NCBI RefSeq assembly: GCF_030052815.1
Contig: NC_079495.1
Span: forward strand, 43,839,651-43,903,650
Reading direction: 5' to 3'
Source of the DNA: Hevea brasiliensis
Lineage: Eukaryota; Streptophyta; Magnoliopsida; Malpighiales; Euphorbiaceae
Length of the DNA stretch: 64,000 nucleotides
The stretch's first letter is position 1, and each line of letters begins with the position of its first letter. The notes beneath the pieces were generated by a model. It did not search any database and had not been told where the DNA came from. It was given only the letters and a program-made list of their open reading frames with translations. This document shows, in pieces, positions 21,276 to 34,146 of the stretch. A program made the position numbers and the translations under genes.

Positions 21276-24200
21276 TGTCACACCCTACTCCCTTATAAGA
21301 TGTAACATGATCCCGTAGTACACCTAATGAATTACCGTACTTCGCCTACTGATAACCCATTAGATATACTACAAGAGATTTTAAAACAATTTTCGTGATA
21401 TTTAAATCATTGATTACAATCTGGTGTTATAAAATTTTTTCAAAATTTCAGCAAAGTGCCGGCTGTATTTTGAGAAAACAGTTCTTCAATCCTGCAAAAG
21501 AAAATGCTCCCAATATGTTTTCTCAAATACAACTCCAATAACTTCATTTCAATTTGCAATTCAATTCTCAATAACAATCAATTCATTTTCAAACTAATCT
21601 CATCATAAAGAAACATTTCATTGATTACAAGACTCAAAATTTATATTACAAAACTATTCAAGTAAATGAAATCTCAAATTTACATTTACAATAATTTACA
21701 TTTAATTATATACCAAAATGTTTTACAAGAGTTTTTATACAACTGCTCAAATAATTTACATACATATTATTACATGCATACATCAAAACCTGTGTACATG
21801 GGTAAACCTGGAGCTGATCTGAATGTCCCTTCAAAGAAGCTTACTTAATTGCTCTATATTCTTTTCACCTGCGACAGCATACAAAGCTATCGCTGAGTGG
21901 TGAACTCAGTGGTGCACAACTATAATTTAAAATATCATACAATATACATTGACAAAATTTATAGCAAAAAAATTTAGAAATCTGAATACTCATCAAATTC
22001 CAAAACTCAAAATATTCATTGATAATAATGTAAATTATTGTATAAAATGACTTTGATCACAAAATTCAATTTATCAAATCATAACTAACCATTTAAGGTA
22101 ATTCCAACAAAATCAATTATACATAAATCATAATTGCAATCACAATTCTTTACTATTCAAAAACATTCTATATCTCAAAACCATTCTGTATGTCAAAACC
22201 ATTCTGTATCTCAAAAACCATTTTGTATCTCACTAACTATGGAAGACTAATCCGAAAGGGCCATCTTCAGAGTGATTCTAACTTCCTATGGTCGGGGAGG
22301 TCGAATCGGATTCTAACTCCCTATGGTCGGGGAGGTCGAATCATCGTGCACAGTACACATCACAATAATGAATCTTCTGCAAGGGCCATAACATAAAACT
22401 TAGATCTAACCTCTAATAAGTGGAGAATCTAAGCCTGTGCACATATCATGGTAATCAAAACACAACTAACTCCATTGTCTTCTCAACAAATGAGAGAGAC
22501 GGGTAATAACCTAGTCAAGCATCTATAGTGAGATATAAAACAATATCATAATCCTTTTAGTGAGCATAAATCACAATACAATTTGATTCAAAGTCAATTC
22601 CAATATCCAATAATTTTTATGCTCATCACAATTCAAATCATAAATTTGTATTTTTCCATGCAAATTGCCCATCACAATTCAAAACACGTTCTATCACAAT
22701 TTCTCAAAACATAATTTATTCAATCCACAACAATGCTTAATACTTGTGGAAATGCCATTTCACAAAGCTAAATTCATATGTACTATAACAATTTCAATAA
22801 TCATTGAATTAAATCCAATGCTTGTTAAACATAATACATAAGAAAAATATATCATTTAATCATATGAAATATTCAGAACAAAATCAGTTAAAAACTAGTT
22901 GTGCACAAACCTCTGATAACTGTCTCTTGGCTCTGACTCAGTGTTTCCTTCCCCTTCGCTGAGTCTTTGCATAGGTGAATTAGGTTTTAATGTTACCAAT
23001 ATGTCATATTTGTAGCCTTTTTATATTGGTACATGTTACCAAATTCATTTCCATGTATATTGCATTTTATTGCAATTTGTCGGATTCCTGTATACCAATT
23101 TGACCTAGTTGGATAACCTAGTTTTCTCGGTTTTCGTGTTTCGATCAAAACTAAAAACTTGTAGATCTATGTCTTATTGCACGCGGGGCAAAATTTCAGG
23201 TCATTCTGAGTTTACTAGACCAAGTTATGGTCATTTTACTATTGCTGGTCAGAATGTACCAAAATTGGTTACTTTAGGTCATTTTAGGTTCGGCCAATTT
23301 TTGGACCCGAAATTGTTCAAGCTATTTGACTTGCTTATGGTCATTTCTGGGCTTGGGTGTCTTCATAAGACTTGTAGATATATGTCTCAACTATTCATGG
23401 TAAAAATTTCAGGTCAATTGGACCTGTTTTGAGTGAGTTATAGCCAAAAAAACTAACTGCTGCCCAAATGGTTAATTTTCAGGCCTTAAATGCACTAATC
23501 CGGATTTGGTTACTTTTCAAGTTACCTTCCAAGCAGAATTTTGGTAAGCTTCCTTCATGAAAGTTGGCACATTTTGTGCCTAGTTTCACCTCCAATTGGT
23601 CTCATACCAATTGGAGCCACACACTTAAGGTTCTAGGCCAAAATACACACTGCCCTATTGCAACACTCTTCATCACATACCAAATACACTTTTAACACTT
23701 ACCAAGTTACACATTCATGCCATTTCTGGTTTGTACCATAACCTAAACACATTTCACAACACATTTTTGGTCATTTTGGCAGCTTATAACCACACTCAAT
23801 ATGCACCTTATAGTACAAAATTTACCAAGTCCAAGTTACACACAATTCAACCACATAATCTAGCTCATTTACATGTCCACATTCAAACCCTTATACACAT
23901 ACACAAGCTGCCATAACAAGTACCATAATTCAACCATGTAATTTCTTAAACCAACCATGAAATACATATTTTTGGTCCACCATTCACATTGCCGAATTGT
24001 AGTCTTCATCAATTAGCTTTCCAAGCTTCCTAAGTCAAGTGTACATTCACATATACATCTAATATACATCACCTAATTTATTCCTGCACATATAAACTCT
24101 TAATCAACAGTTTAATCTGCTATTTACATACAAGGATAAACTGTTCTTAAGGAGTTTCTATGGCTGCCAAAAATATACATCTCCCTTAGAACATCAATCT

Positions 24201-25190
24201 CCAAAAATCTCTCCATAATTCAAGTACCCATAACATCCTCACAAACTTTAATGAAGCAATAATAAAAAACACATACTTACTACTTTGGAAACTCTTCAAA
24301 ACCTTGATTAAACTTGATCTTCTTGCTGCCTATCTACTGCCCAAGGTGTATGGATAACTTTTAGTGAAGGAAAGTGCAAGGAAGGAGGCTTGGATCAAGC
24401 TTGCATGAAGCTCCAAACCATGTGGCCATGGAGGAATTTCATTCTTGGTTTCAGCTGCTCTTTGGGAAGGTTGAAGAAGATGACAATCTGTTGTCTAAGA
24501 TGAAGATTAAGTGGTCCACTTTGGTGAGTTAGTGGAGCACTATTGAAAATTTAATGTTAGTTTATTCATAACTTTCTTTATTCCCACATTAACTCCCAAT
24601 TTTTGCTATTTAATTTCTTTATTCCCACATTAACTCTCAATTTTTGCTATTTAAACTATGTACCACCAATTTAATTTTTATGACTTTTTCCAAGTGTAAT
24701 ATCATTTATTTTTAATAGACATTTAGGTCAAAAGACAACTCAGGGTGTCAAATGACCACAATGCCCTTGTTCGGGTTACATTCCCGATTTTTCGGTAACA
24801 CCGAGTTTTGTCGTTTTCTCGATTTCTCACTTTTCTTTGTACTAATTAATTAATTTTTCTTTGATATTTCTAATGGTATTTATACTTTAATAGATGTCTA
24901 TTTAAGTCTTAAAAATATTTTCCAGGGTTCCCCGCAGTCCAGAGCTAGTCAACGGTCCACGCCGCGACTTCCCGGTGCGGTTACCCATCGCTCGGGTTCT
25001 CGGCTCATTTAACTTGGTTAAATTTCATTGCTATTATTTTTCCTTTGTTCTTCTTGTATTTTCTTTTCTTGTATTTCATTATTTTATGTCTCCTCACTCA
25101 TATCTAAGTGTAGTTCTAGGTATCCTAGCTGTCCGGATAACACTGGTCACCGGAACAGTAGAATGCACTACCGAACATAGGGGTGTTACA
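21276..25190 (-). mobile_element. 5' LTR of the minus-strand group B element
   Basis: 3915 bp; on minus from TGTAACACCCC to GGGTGTGACA. It aligns throughout with 15583-19605. Differences: loss of about 140 bp at about 22968 (joining GAGTCTTTGC to ATAGGTGAATTAGG), and two tandem copies of a TCTAACT-CCCTATGGTCGGGGAGG unit at 22275-22340 where the partner has one. The box is at 24979-24991 and the stem-loop at 21893-21909. Confidence 0.9.
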
Positions 25191-25757
25191 ATGAGCATAA
25201 CTTAAATTGTGCAATTGGACATATCAATACTGAATTGGAAAGACTATATCAAAAATGACCAAAAAATTTGCAAAATCCCTTACAAGACAATCTTTACATT
25301 TGAGAATGGAAATATCACAAATGGCCATATTAGAAATGGCCATTCACATACTTAAACATGACTAATTATAACATATGAAAATTTGCAGTACATAGAAGCA
25401 TAATTCTATGATTCTAATAAACATAAAAGTAGGCCATTTCATTGATTCTCAAAGTCATTACAAGCTTGTATTTAACATGAACATAAATATCAACTGATTA
25501 TAAATGAGCAACATATAGTTCTTAACGGAACTTGACTAATAATCTTCAACTCATGTTCCATATGGAGCTAAGACGCTAAAAAAAAACAAAATGTCAATAG
25601 CCGCCTATCAAATCAGCAAACTAGTTGTTCTAATAAAAAAAAGAATTAAGATCCTAGGTCAAAATAGCAACAAAATAGGAAAGACTAACAAATCGACTCA
25701 AATTCCAAATCCAATGCTTTTACTGCTTCCCTTTTTCCTTTAATTGCCCAATCTGCT
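25191..25757. other. spacer between two divergent retrotransposons
   Basis: 567 bp of AT-rich sequence with no recognisable coding. It separates the 5' LTRs of a minus-strand and a plus-strand element, so both LTR promoters would fire away from it. Confidence 0.5.
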
Positions 25758-28700
25758 TGTAACACCCCTATTTGCATAGCCTGGTATATTTCACTATTTC
25801 GGTGATCGGTGTCGGTCCGGACTATTAAGGGGATTAGAACCACAGTTAAGACAACTAAATAAGCCATAAATACAAATAATTAGTAATTGTCAATTAGTTA
25901 AGTATAAATAAGAAAAACAGAACATAAGAAGTTAAACGAGCCGAGAGTCACAGCGATGGGTGACCTCCTCGGGAAGGATTGCGAGGTCAATTTAAACTCG
26001 AATTTCGAACCGTAAAATGTCGCACTGCTGTCCTTAGGACCATTACAAACACAGTGAAAAATAGAAAATCACAAAAAAGAATTGTTAAGTAGGTCAAATA
26101 ATTAGGTCAGGGATCCAGAAGAAATATTGAATTATTTGCAAACCCGATCGAACTGGCGAGGGGCAATTTGGTCAATTGACCCTGAGAGCTGACTCCTGAC
26201 CTAACTGTCAAATAAAATCTGAGAAAAGAAAATTTCAGAGTCGGGAATTAAATTAAAGAACTAATGGAAAAATAAATGATAAAAAAAAGAAAAAGAAAAG
26301 TTGAAAAAGTTATGACATCATGCATGACATAAGCATGATACAATAAATTTTTATTTTTAAAATTTGAAAATTTGGGATAATTTCTAAAAATTAAAAGACA
26401 AATTAAGAAAAGAAAAAAAATGGTCTTCTTTTCCATTCAACCTGTCTACCCTCTCTCTCTCTCCTATCTCTTTCATTTCTCTCATAAAGCCTCCATTGAA
26501 ACCCACCTAAAGCTCTCTTAAACCCTAAATTTTGCCATGAAGTCCCTACATCCCTTAACTAAAATTTATGCTTGAACTTTGATAAGAAGATAGGGAGTAA
26601 GTAAATCAAGCTAAGTTTGAAGAATTGGAGATATAAATTCTGCTCACTTAAGGTAAGCTAATCCAACCTTTCTTTTTAGTATACATGATTGATTTAGGGT
26701 AGAAATGGATGAGATTATATGAAGAAATTGGAAAAAATTTCATGATTAGGAAGAGAGGAAATTTACCTTGAAGTTTTGATATGCTCAATTTAAATTAGAC
26801 ATGAATTTGACATTGATTAAGGTTGAATATGTGATTAGTGTAGTAAATTGAGTATGAATTAATCAATTGCATGACTTAGGGTTTTGGGCACCTAGGGTTT
26901 GAAAGATAAAAATGTGAGAATTGGTCAAATTGTGTGTTTGACCTTGTTTGAGATGAAAAATGGTCATTTGTGACCAAATGAAGTGTGTTGGAAGTGTTGG
27001 AATTGAGTTTAAATTCGGATTGAATGTGGTCATTCTACAGGCAGTAGGACCAAGGTCCCTTTTAGGGACCAAAACTGAAAATTTACAAGTCTAATTGGTA
27101 TGAGACCAATTGGGAATGAAAATAGACACAAAATGACACAATTTTCATTTAGGAATCATGCCCAAAAAGTGACCAAAACCTAATGAACAAATTGACCAAA
27201 TTCGGATTTCTGTAGTCTGACCTGTACAAAAATAACCTGTACAAAAATCATTTGGCCATAACTTGGGCTAGGCAGGTCTAAATGACCTTAATTGTTACCA
27301 GTGGACAGTTGAGATATACAAATAAAACTTTCATGAAGAACACAAACCCAAATTATGCTCTTATCCAAGTCATTTGGCCACCCAAATTTGGTGACCTAAA
27401 ACTGCCAGAACCAGTTTGGTGCCCAGAAATCTGGGTTAAGTCCAATTCGGCAGCCATGATTCAAATGGCTATAACTTGAGCTACAAAACTCCAAATGGAG
27501 TGATTCAAAAAGGAGAATAAAGTTAAGACAATAGGGAACATTTTCTATGAAGAAAGTTTTGCCAAATTCTAACAGAAAATGACCAATGAAACAGTGCAAC
27601 ATAAGACACCAAAACTGAAAATTTGCAAATTTGCCTAAAAGACTTAGAATTTGAGTAAACAACCAAAACCAACAAATTTAGTTACCAAAATGTGGTATGT
27701 GGGTGAAGTTGGATTCCATACCTATTAAGCCTTAGAAAGTCAACAAATTGACTTGAATAGTATTGTGAATAGTAACCCCAAAACACAAATTTTAAAGAAC
27801 GTCAAGTTTAGCACATTAGAGCAAGGTAAAAGTGAATTTAAATTTATTTTTGGATTTATTCTAAGTTATTATACTGAAACACTGTGAAACTGTGTGTTTC
27901 AGTAGAAAAGAATACTGGGAAGAAACCCGAGGTGTCGAGTCAAGGCCAAAAGGCGACTCATATAAGGTTTGTGCACAACGTATAATTTCTGTAAATTATC
28001 TTCTGCATATTGTTTTGAATAATTTGAAATATCGAATTGTGACATTATTATGATGAAGTATTTATGATGCTTTTGATTTAAATTGTTGGAAGTTATTTGT
28101 GTATATTTGAAATAGCATAAATATTTAGTAAATTGTTAAGATAAGTTTTGAAACCACAGTGTCATGACCATATATTTGAACACCTCACTAGCATGACTAG
28201 TGGGGGTAATCAGTTTTGATTTTTGATTCCTTCTCTGGCTGAAGTGTTGAGGTGTGTGCCAGTAGAAGAAGAAATTGAATGGATATCCATATATTTGAGC
28301 TAGCTAGCCTTGTGATGTGACTTCTCCTTAGCCTCTGGCTATTGAGATTATATTTGTTTCGAATGGCATGATATAACTGTGGGTTTTATGAAATTGGTTT
28401 TGACACTTCGAAATGAAATTATTTAGATTAAAATCTCATAATTCATGTTTTGTGCTTAACTCTCATGTTCAGTCCAATTTTTTTTTGACTAAATATGATT
28501 TAAATTCTGCATAAAGATTATTTTAGTATGTTGTGCACCACTGAGTCCTAGTACTCAGCGATGGCTATTATTGCTGTCGCAGATTTAGAGATTAGAGGAG
28601 CAGCAGAGTGAGCTACTGAGGATTGTGGAGCGACTTACTTTAAAGTTATATTATACCCTGACTGTAGAAATTTATTTTGATGTATGTAATGTATGTAAAG

Positions 28701-29290
28701 GTATGGACATGTAAAACTGGTCTTGAGCAGTTTGTATAAAGTTTGTATAAAGTTGTAATAAATTTTAGTTTGGATTTTCCTAATGTAAATTTTTAGTATG
28801 ATGTATATAAATTGTTTTATCTTTAATGAAATATGAATAGAAATATTTTATTTTAATTTGAATGAAGTTGATTGATAATATTTTGATGATTACTGAATTT
28901 TTGGAAATTGAGAAATGATGATTGTTGAAATTTGAAAATTGAGAAATTGGTTGGGATTGTTGTGGAGTTGTTGAAATTGTTGAGATAAATTATTAGAAGT
29001 GCTTTTTACAGGTATTTGAAGAACTGTTTTCTCAAAATACAGACGACACTTTGCTGAAATTTTTATAAAATTTACGGAAAAATAAAATGGGCAAAAAATT
29101 TTAACTAGTTTTCAACTTTGAATAAATGATTTTAATACCTTTTAGAAAATGCTCACCACTTATAAAAGTAAGAAAATTATTGTAAAATCCCTTGTAGGGT
29201 ACTTAATGAGTTATCGGTAGGTGAAGTTCGATAGTTCATTAGGTATTCTACGGGATCATGTTATGCCTTACAGAGGGGTAAGGTGTGACA
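25758..29290 (+). mobile_element. 5' LTR of the plus-strand group B element
   Basis: 3533 bp from TGTAACACCCC to GGTGTGACA. Box GCGATGGGTGACC at 25953-25965; stem-loop CTGAGT...ACTCAG at 28541-28558. It is complete and shows which parts of the 3' LTR are lost (beyond its equivalent of about 28650) and which are duplicated there. Confidence 0.92.
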
Positions 29291-29298
29291 TGTTTTAG

Positions 29299-29310
29299 TG
29301 GTATCAGAGA
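29299..29310 (+). other. tRNA-iMet type primer binding site
   Basis: TGGTATCAGAGA, 8 bp after the LTR end, one base from the usual TGGTATCAGAGC. Confidence 0.9.
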
Positions 29311-29478
29311 AAATTTTTAAAGTATGTTTTAACTTGAGAATTTGTGTCTTTCTTTGTTAAGTACAACTGCTCAATGTCCATATTTGTTACATACAGTGCA
29401 TTACATCATAAATATGAACTAACAGAGGGAAATCTCCATGTGTTACTTATTCAGGAGATACCCTAACTTCAGACTGAA

Positions 29479-30718
29479 ATGGAAGAAGGGGATCACTCAG
29501 TCGAGCAATCTGTTGAAGCTGAGGCACAAGGGGAAGCCCCAGCTTTACAAAACGTCAGTGGATCAGTAGCACCAGCCCCATAAATGCCGCAGTTTCCTGC
29601 ACAGTTTGCACAGCAGATGGCTGCGATATTTCAAAAAATGGCTGGGGGTATGCCTGTTCAAGCCCTACCCCAAACACCTGTGGTACAACCATTGCCTCCA
29701 GCCAGATAGTATGATAAGTTATTGAAGTATGGGGCTACAGAATTTAAGGGTACAGTGGACCCTTTAGAGGCAGAGCAATGGCTTGAAAGGACGGATAGAG
29801 TATTTAAGAAGCTGCACTGCCAAGATGAACTGAAGTTTGAATATTCTGTGTCACTATTGTAAGGGGATGTATATGATTGGTAGAAGACCATGCCCCACAG
29901 CTTAGCTGAACCACCAGTACTGACCTGGGATGACTTCATCAGAGAATTCAGACAAAAATATGTCTCAGGCGCATATGTGGATCAAAAGTTGCAAGAATTT
30001 CTGAGTCTGAAGCAAGGGAGTAAATTAGTGGCAGAATATGAGAAGGAGTTCTCCCGCTTAAGCCATTATGCTGGGAGTCTCCTTTCTACCAGCAAGGAAA
30101 GGTGCAAGAGATTTGAGACTAGTTTGAAGCCCAGTTTGAGGATGCAAGTTGTGGGATTCAGACACAGTAACTTCTCAGAGCTCATTTCTTAAGCACTTGA
30201 GCTAGAAAGGATTGAATCAAAAGCAACACCTGTAAAGGAAAAATCAGAAAAAGTTGAGAAATCAGAGAAAGACATGGGAGAAAAGTCAGTAGAGCCAAGT
30301 TCTGGGTGGAACTTCTGGGAAGAGAAAGAAATTTGGTGGACCTAGCAGAGGTCGAGGTGGAAGATTTGGAAGGGGTAGATTCTCTGGACAGAGACCCCCT
30401 AGGTTTGGTCAGCAGTCGAGCAGGGGTTCATATCCTGCCCGCCCTTGTGAGACTTGTGGCAAGATTCATGGGGGAGAATGCTATTGGGCCATTAGAGCCT
30501 GTTTTAACTGTGGAGGCAAGGGCCATCTTGCTAAAGACTGCACTAGTGCTCCTAGATGTGGTCCAACTCCTACAACTGCAGAAAGATCTATTCAGAGTCC
30601 TGCTTCTAGAAGTTCACAACCTATTGGCAGAGGAAGAGGCAGAGGTAGAGGCACTGCTTCTGGCAATCAGGGTACGGTTGGTCAGTCATCATAAGGAAGT
30701 GCTTCAGCCAGAGTTTAC
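29479..30718 (+). pseudogene. gag of the plus-strand Tekay-like element
   Basis: Starts at ATG 29479 with 'MEEGDHSVEQSVEAEAQGEA', then a Gln/Pro/Ala region, and the retrotransposon gag core 'LLKYGATEFKGTVDPLEAEQ' to 'TWDDFIREFRQKYVSGAYVD' and 'SKLVAEYEKEFSRLSHYAG'. A Lys/Glu segment and an Arg/Gly-rich stretch (about 30320-30400) lead to the motif 'CETCGKIHGGEC' (about 30448) and the knuckle CFNCGGKGHLAKDC (30500-30541). In-frame stops occur at about 29581, 29707, 29863, 29881, 30190 and 30692. Each stands where a single C-to-T or G-to-A change from Gln or Trp would make it. A frameshift lies near 30305. Gag would form the particle and bind RNA. Confidence 0.9.
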
Positions 30719-31290
30719 ATGATGAGACAACGAGAAGAGGCTGAGACTTCTGATGTTGTAACCGGTGCATTTTCTATCTCTGATCAAGAAGTATTTGTGT
30801 TATTTGATCCGGGTTCAACCCATTCATATGTTAGTGCTAGCATAGTCAGTTCACTTGCTGTTCCGTGTGTCAAAATGGGTTCTGAAGTGCTAGTGACTAG
30901 TCCGTTAGGACAAGAGGTTCGAGTAAACAGAATCTATAGAGACTGTCCTTTGGTGATCCAAGGACATGTTTTCCTATCAGATTTGATTGAAATGCCCTTC
31001 AGAGATTATGATATTATCTTGGGCATGGATTGGTTAGCCAAGCATCACGCCATGATTGACTGTAGACTAAAGATAGTCACTTTTGGTCTCCCTCTATACG
31101 GTAATGTGGTAATACATGGTGAGAGGCATTTACTGCCATCAAACATTATTTCGGCTGCACTAGCCAGAAGAATCATCAGAAAGGGGTGTGAAGCATACTT
31201 GGCACATGTGATAGACACCCAAGTGGGGAGTCCAGCACTGAGGGACATCCCTACGGTATGTGACTTTCCGGATGTGTTTCCTGATGAATT
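30719..31290 (+). pseudogene. aspartic protease of the plus-strand Tekay-like element
   Basis: The active-site region '[16 protein letters not shown]' (about 30797-30844) has D-P-G where the family has D-S-G, probably inactivating. Further conserved blocks are '[20 protein letters not shown]' and '[18 protein letters not shown]' (30950-31066), the hydrophobic C-terminal half. The frame from 30719 is open through to 31663 in RT. Retropepsin would cut the polyprotein inside the particle. Confidence 0.88.
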
Positions 31291-32140
31291 ACTAGGATTA
31301 CCTCAAGAAAGAGAGGTACATTTTAAAATTGATGTTATGCCTGGTGTGAACCCAATCTCCATAACACCATATAGAATGGCACCTGCAGAATTGAAAGAGT
31401 TGAAAGTGCAGTTGCAAGAATTGCTTAACAAGGGCTTTATCCGCCCTAGTGTGTCACCTTGGGGAGCGCTAGTGTTGTTTATTAAGAAGAAGGATGGCAC
31501 TCTCCACTTATGTATTGATTATCGGCAGTTGAATAAGGTGACAATAAAGAATAGATATCCATTGCCCCGCATTGATGACTTGTTTGATCAGTTAAGGGGC
31601 GCAGCTGTGTTCTCCAAAATTGACCTGAGATTAGATTATTATCAGCTGAAAGTACAAGAGTAGAGTATTCCTAAAACTGCCTTCAGAACCCGCTATGGCT
31701 ATTATGAGTTCTTAGTTATGCCATTCGGGTTAACTAATGCTCCAACTGCTTTTATGGATCTAATGAATACTATCTTCAGACCATACCTCGATTAGTTTGT
31801 TGTGGTATTTATTGATGATATATTGGTCTATTCGAGGAGTGTAGAAGAGCATGATAGACATCTGCAGATTGTACTACAGACTTTGAGGGAGAAACAACTA
31901 TATGCCAAATTGTCGAAATATGATTTTGGCTGAAGGAGATATCCTTTTTGGGGCACATAGTATCAGCAGAGGGTATTAAGGTAGATCCTAGCAAGATAGA
32001 AGCTATCCTTAATTGGAGGCCACCCAGAAATATCACAGAGATTCGTAGTTTTTTGGGTTTAGCTGGATACTACTGTCGATTTGTGAAGGGATTCTCCATG
32101 TTGGCATCTCCATTGACCAAGCTGCTTAGAAAAGATGTGA
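31291..32140 (+). pseudogene. reverse transcriptase of the plus-strand Tekay-like element
   Basis: Motifs in order: '[20 protein letters not shown]' (31390-31449), '[20 protein letters not shown]' (31474-31533), '[18 protein letters not shown]' (31606-31659), '[19 protein letters not shown]' (31712-31768) and the catalytic '[10 protein letters not shown]' (31808-31837). Then '[19 protein letters not shown]' (32050-32106). Stops at 31661 and 31793 both stand in for Gln. A 1-nt deletion near 31925 ('TTTTGGCTGAAG') shifts the frame. The polymerase site itself is intact. Confidence 0.9.
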
Positions 32141-32603
32141 AATTTCAGTAGACGGATAAATGCCAACAGAGTTTTGATGAATTGAAGAAATGTTTGACTG
32201 AAGCTCCAGTCCTTACTTTACCTACTCCGGGTAAAGAATACATAGTTTATAGTGATGTTTCTCACAATGGGTTAGGCTGTGTATTGATGCAAGATCGAAA
32301 TGTCATTGCTTATGCATCACACCAGCTAAAACTGCATAAGAGGAATTATCCGACACATGATTTGGAGCTTGCAGCTATTGTGTTTGCTCTTAAGATCTGG
32401 AGGCACTATTTGTATGGGGAGAAATGCTACATCTACACAGATCATAAGAGTTTGAATTATTTGGGCACCCAGAAAGAGTTGAATTTAAGACAGAGGAGAT
32501 GGTTAGAGTTGATAAAAGACTATGATTGTCTGATAGACTATCAGCTAGGGAAAGCAAATGTGGTGGCTGACACCTTAAGTCGCAAGACTATGGCAAGTCT
32601 ATA
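32141..32603 (+). pseudogene. RNase H of the plus-strand Tekay-like element
   Basis: '[15 protein letters not shown]' (first Asp, about 32248), '[20 protein letters not shown]' (Glu, about 32359-32418), '[11 protein letters not shown]' (Asp, about 32431-32463), ending '[12 protein letters not shown]' (about 32548-32585). An in-frame TAG at 32149 stands where the family has Trp and another at 32602 where it has Gln. Between them 140 codons are open. Confidence 0.9.
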
Positions 32604-33717
32604 GGTTACTCCTTTGTCTATGGTACATGAGTTAAGATCATTGCATGCCAGCTTAGAGATTAATGATGATGGGCAAACAATAGTTGCATGGCATGTATAG
32701 CCAGTGTTGATTGATCAGATCAGAATGGCTGCTCAGAATGACCAGAAGTATCAGAAATTATTAAAAGAAGTTCAGCAGGGCAAGAAACCAGAATTCTCAA
32801 TCAGAGATGATGGTCTACTGCTACACCAGGGCAGAATATGTGTTCCTAATGATGTCGATTTGAGGCAAATCATTTTGAAGGAAGCACATGAGTCTCCTTT
32901 TGCCATGCACCCTGGTGGTACAAAAATGTATAGAGGGCTAAAGGAGCATTACTAGTGGATGGGTATGAAAAGAGATGTGGTAGAGTTTGTTTCCAAATGC
33001 CTAACTTGTCAGCATGTAAAGGCAGAGCATCAAGTACCCGCTGGGTTGTTACATCCACTACCAGTACCGAAATAGAAATGGGAGAGAATAACGATGGATT
33101 TTGTGATGGGACTTTCGAGGACACAGAAGAGTCATGATGCAGTATGGGTCATTATTGATAGATTGACCAAGTCTACTCATTTTCTACCAGTTCGAATGGA
33201 CTACAGTTTAGAAAGATTGGCCAAGTTGTACATTGATGAGATTGTGAGACTGCATGGAGTGCCAGTATCCATCGTATCAGACAGACATCCCAGGTTCACT
33301 TCTAGATTCTGGGGTAGTCTTCAGAGAGCCCTAGGAACTAGATTGAACTTCAGTATGGCATTCCACCCACAGACAGATGGCCAGTCTGAGAGGGTAATTC
33401 AGATCTTGGAGGACATGCTATGGGCTTGTGTGATTGAGTTTGAGGGCAGTTAGGACACACACTTGCCTTTGATTGAGTTTGCTTACAACAACAGCTACCA
33501 ATCAAGCATTGGGATGCCTCCATATGAAGCTTTGTATGGCAGAAAATGTAAAACTCCCCTATGTTGGGATGAGGTAGGTGAAAGGAAGTTGATTGGGCCT
33601 GAAATTGTTCATCAGACCGAGGAAAAGATCAGGTTAATCAGAGATCAACTTAAGACTGCATCAGACCGTCAGAAGTCCTACCTTGATCTGAAGAGAAGGG
33701 ATATTGAGTATGCAGTG
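32604..33717 (+). pseudogene. integrase of the plus-strand Tekay-like element
   Basis: The zinc domain is 'AMHPGGTKMYRGLKEHY' then '[13 protein letters not shown]' (about 32902-33035). The DDE core has Asp in 'ITMDFVMGL' (33087-33113), Asp in '[14 protein letters not shown]' (about 33271-33312, with His after Arg in place of the usual Asp) and Glu in '[19 protein letters not shown]' (33364-33420). Stops at 32698, 32953, 33075 and 33450 replace Gln or Trp. Four of the five longest open pieces are bounded by such changes rather than by indels. Confidence 0.9.
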
Positions 33718-34137
33718 GGTGAGAAAGTATTTCTCAAGGTTTCCCCTTGGAAGAGAATTATGAGATTCGGCAGAAAGGGGAAACTGAGTCCTTGTTTCAT
33801 TGGGCCATATGAGGTTCTAGAAAGAGTGGGTCCTTTGGCATATCGTTTGGCATTACCTCTAAAGTTGGAGAAGATACATAATGTCTTCCATGTGTCCATG
33901 TTGAGGAGGTATCGATCAGACCCATCTCATGTACTACCAGTAGAGGAAATTGAAGTGAATCCAGACCTCACATATGAGGAAGAACCCATAGAGATTCTGG
34001 CTTATGAGGTGAAGCAGCTACGGAACAAGCAAATACCTTTAGTGAAAGTGCTGTGGAACCATCATTCGGGCTAGGAGGCTACTTGTGAACGAGAGGAGGA
34101 CATGAGGAGACAGCACCCACAGCTGTTCAGAGATTGA
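33718..34137 (+). pseudogene. integrase C-terminus and chromodomain tail
   Basis: GPY/F module 'VGEKVFLKVSPWKRIMRFGR' to 'GKLSPCFIGPYEVLERVGPL', then 'VFHVSMLRRYRSDPSHVLPV' and the chromodomain 'YEEEPIEILAYEVKQLRNKQ', 'PLVKVLWNHHSG'. A TAG at 34072 replaces the Gln seen in the minus-strand copy. The following conserved Trp is Cys (TGT). The natural stop is TGA at 34135-34137. In chromoviruses this tail reads histone marks and steers insertion into heterochromatin. Confidence 0.9.
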
Positions 34138-34146
34138 TACCAGGTA

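Larger units (their letters stand above)
15583..25190 (-). mobile_element. Tekay/Del-like element with gutted interior (group B)
   Basis: 9608 bp on minus. The LTRs are 21276-25190 (5') and 15583-19605 (3'), with an internal region of only 1670 bp. The flanks are ACGAG (15578-15582) and ATGAG (25191-25195), a target duplication with one C-to-T difference at a CpG. A primer site, gag start, pol tail and purine tract are present. Most of gag, protease, RT, RNase H and the first half of integrase are absent. The copy is non-coding and could move only in trans. Confidence 0.9.

Noticed and set aside
25191..25757. Bidirectional promoter of host genes in the spacer
   Set aside because: Both neighbours are LTRs and no host coding sequence is present on either side.
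29299..29310. tRNA gene suggested by the TGGTATCAGAG word
   Set aside because: It is only the primer site complementary to a tRNA 3' end; no cloverleaf surrounds it.
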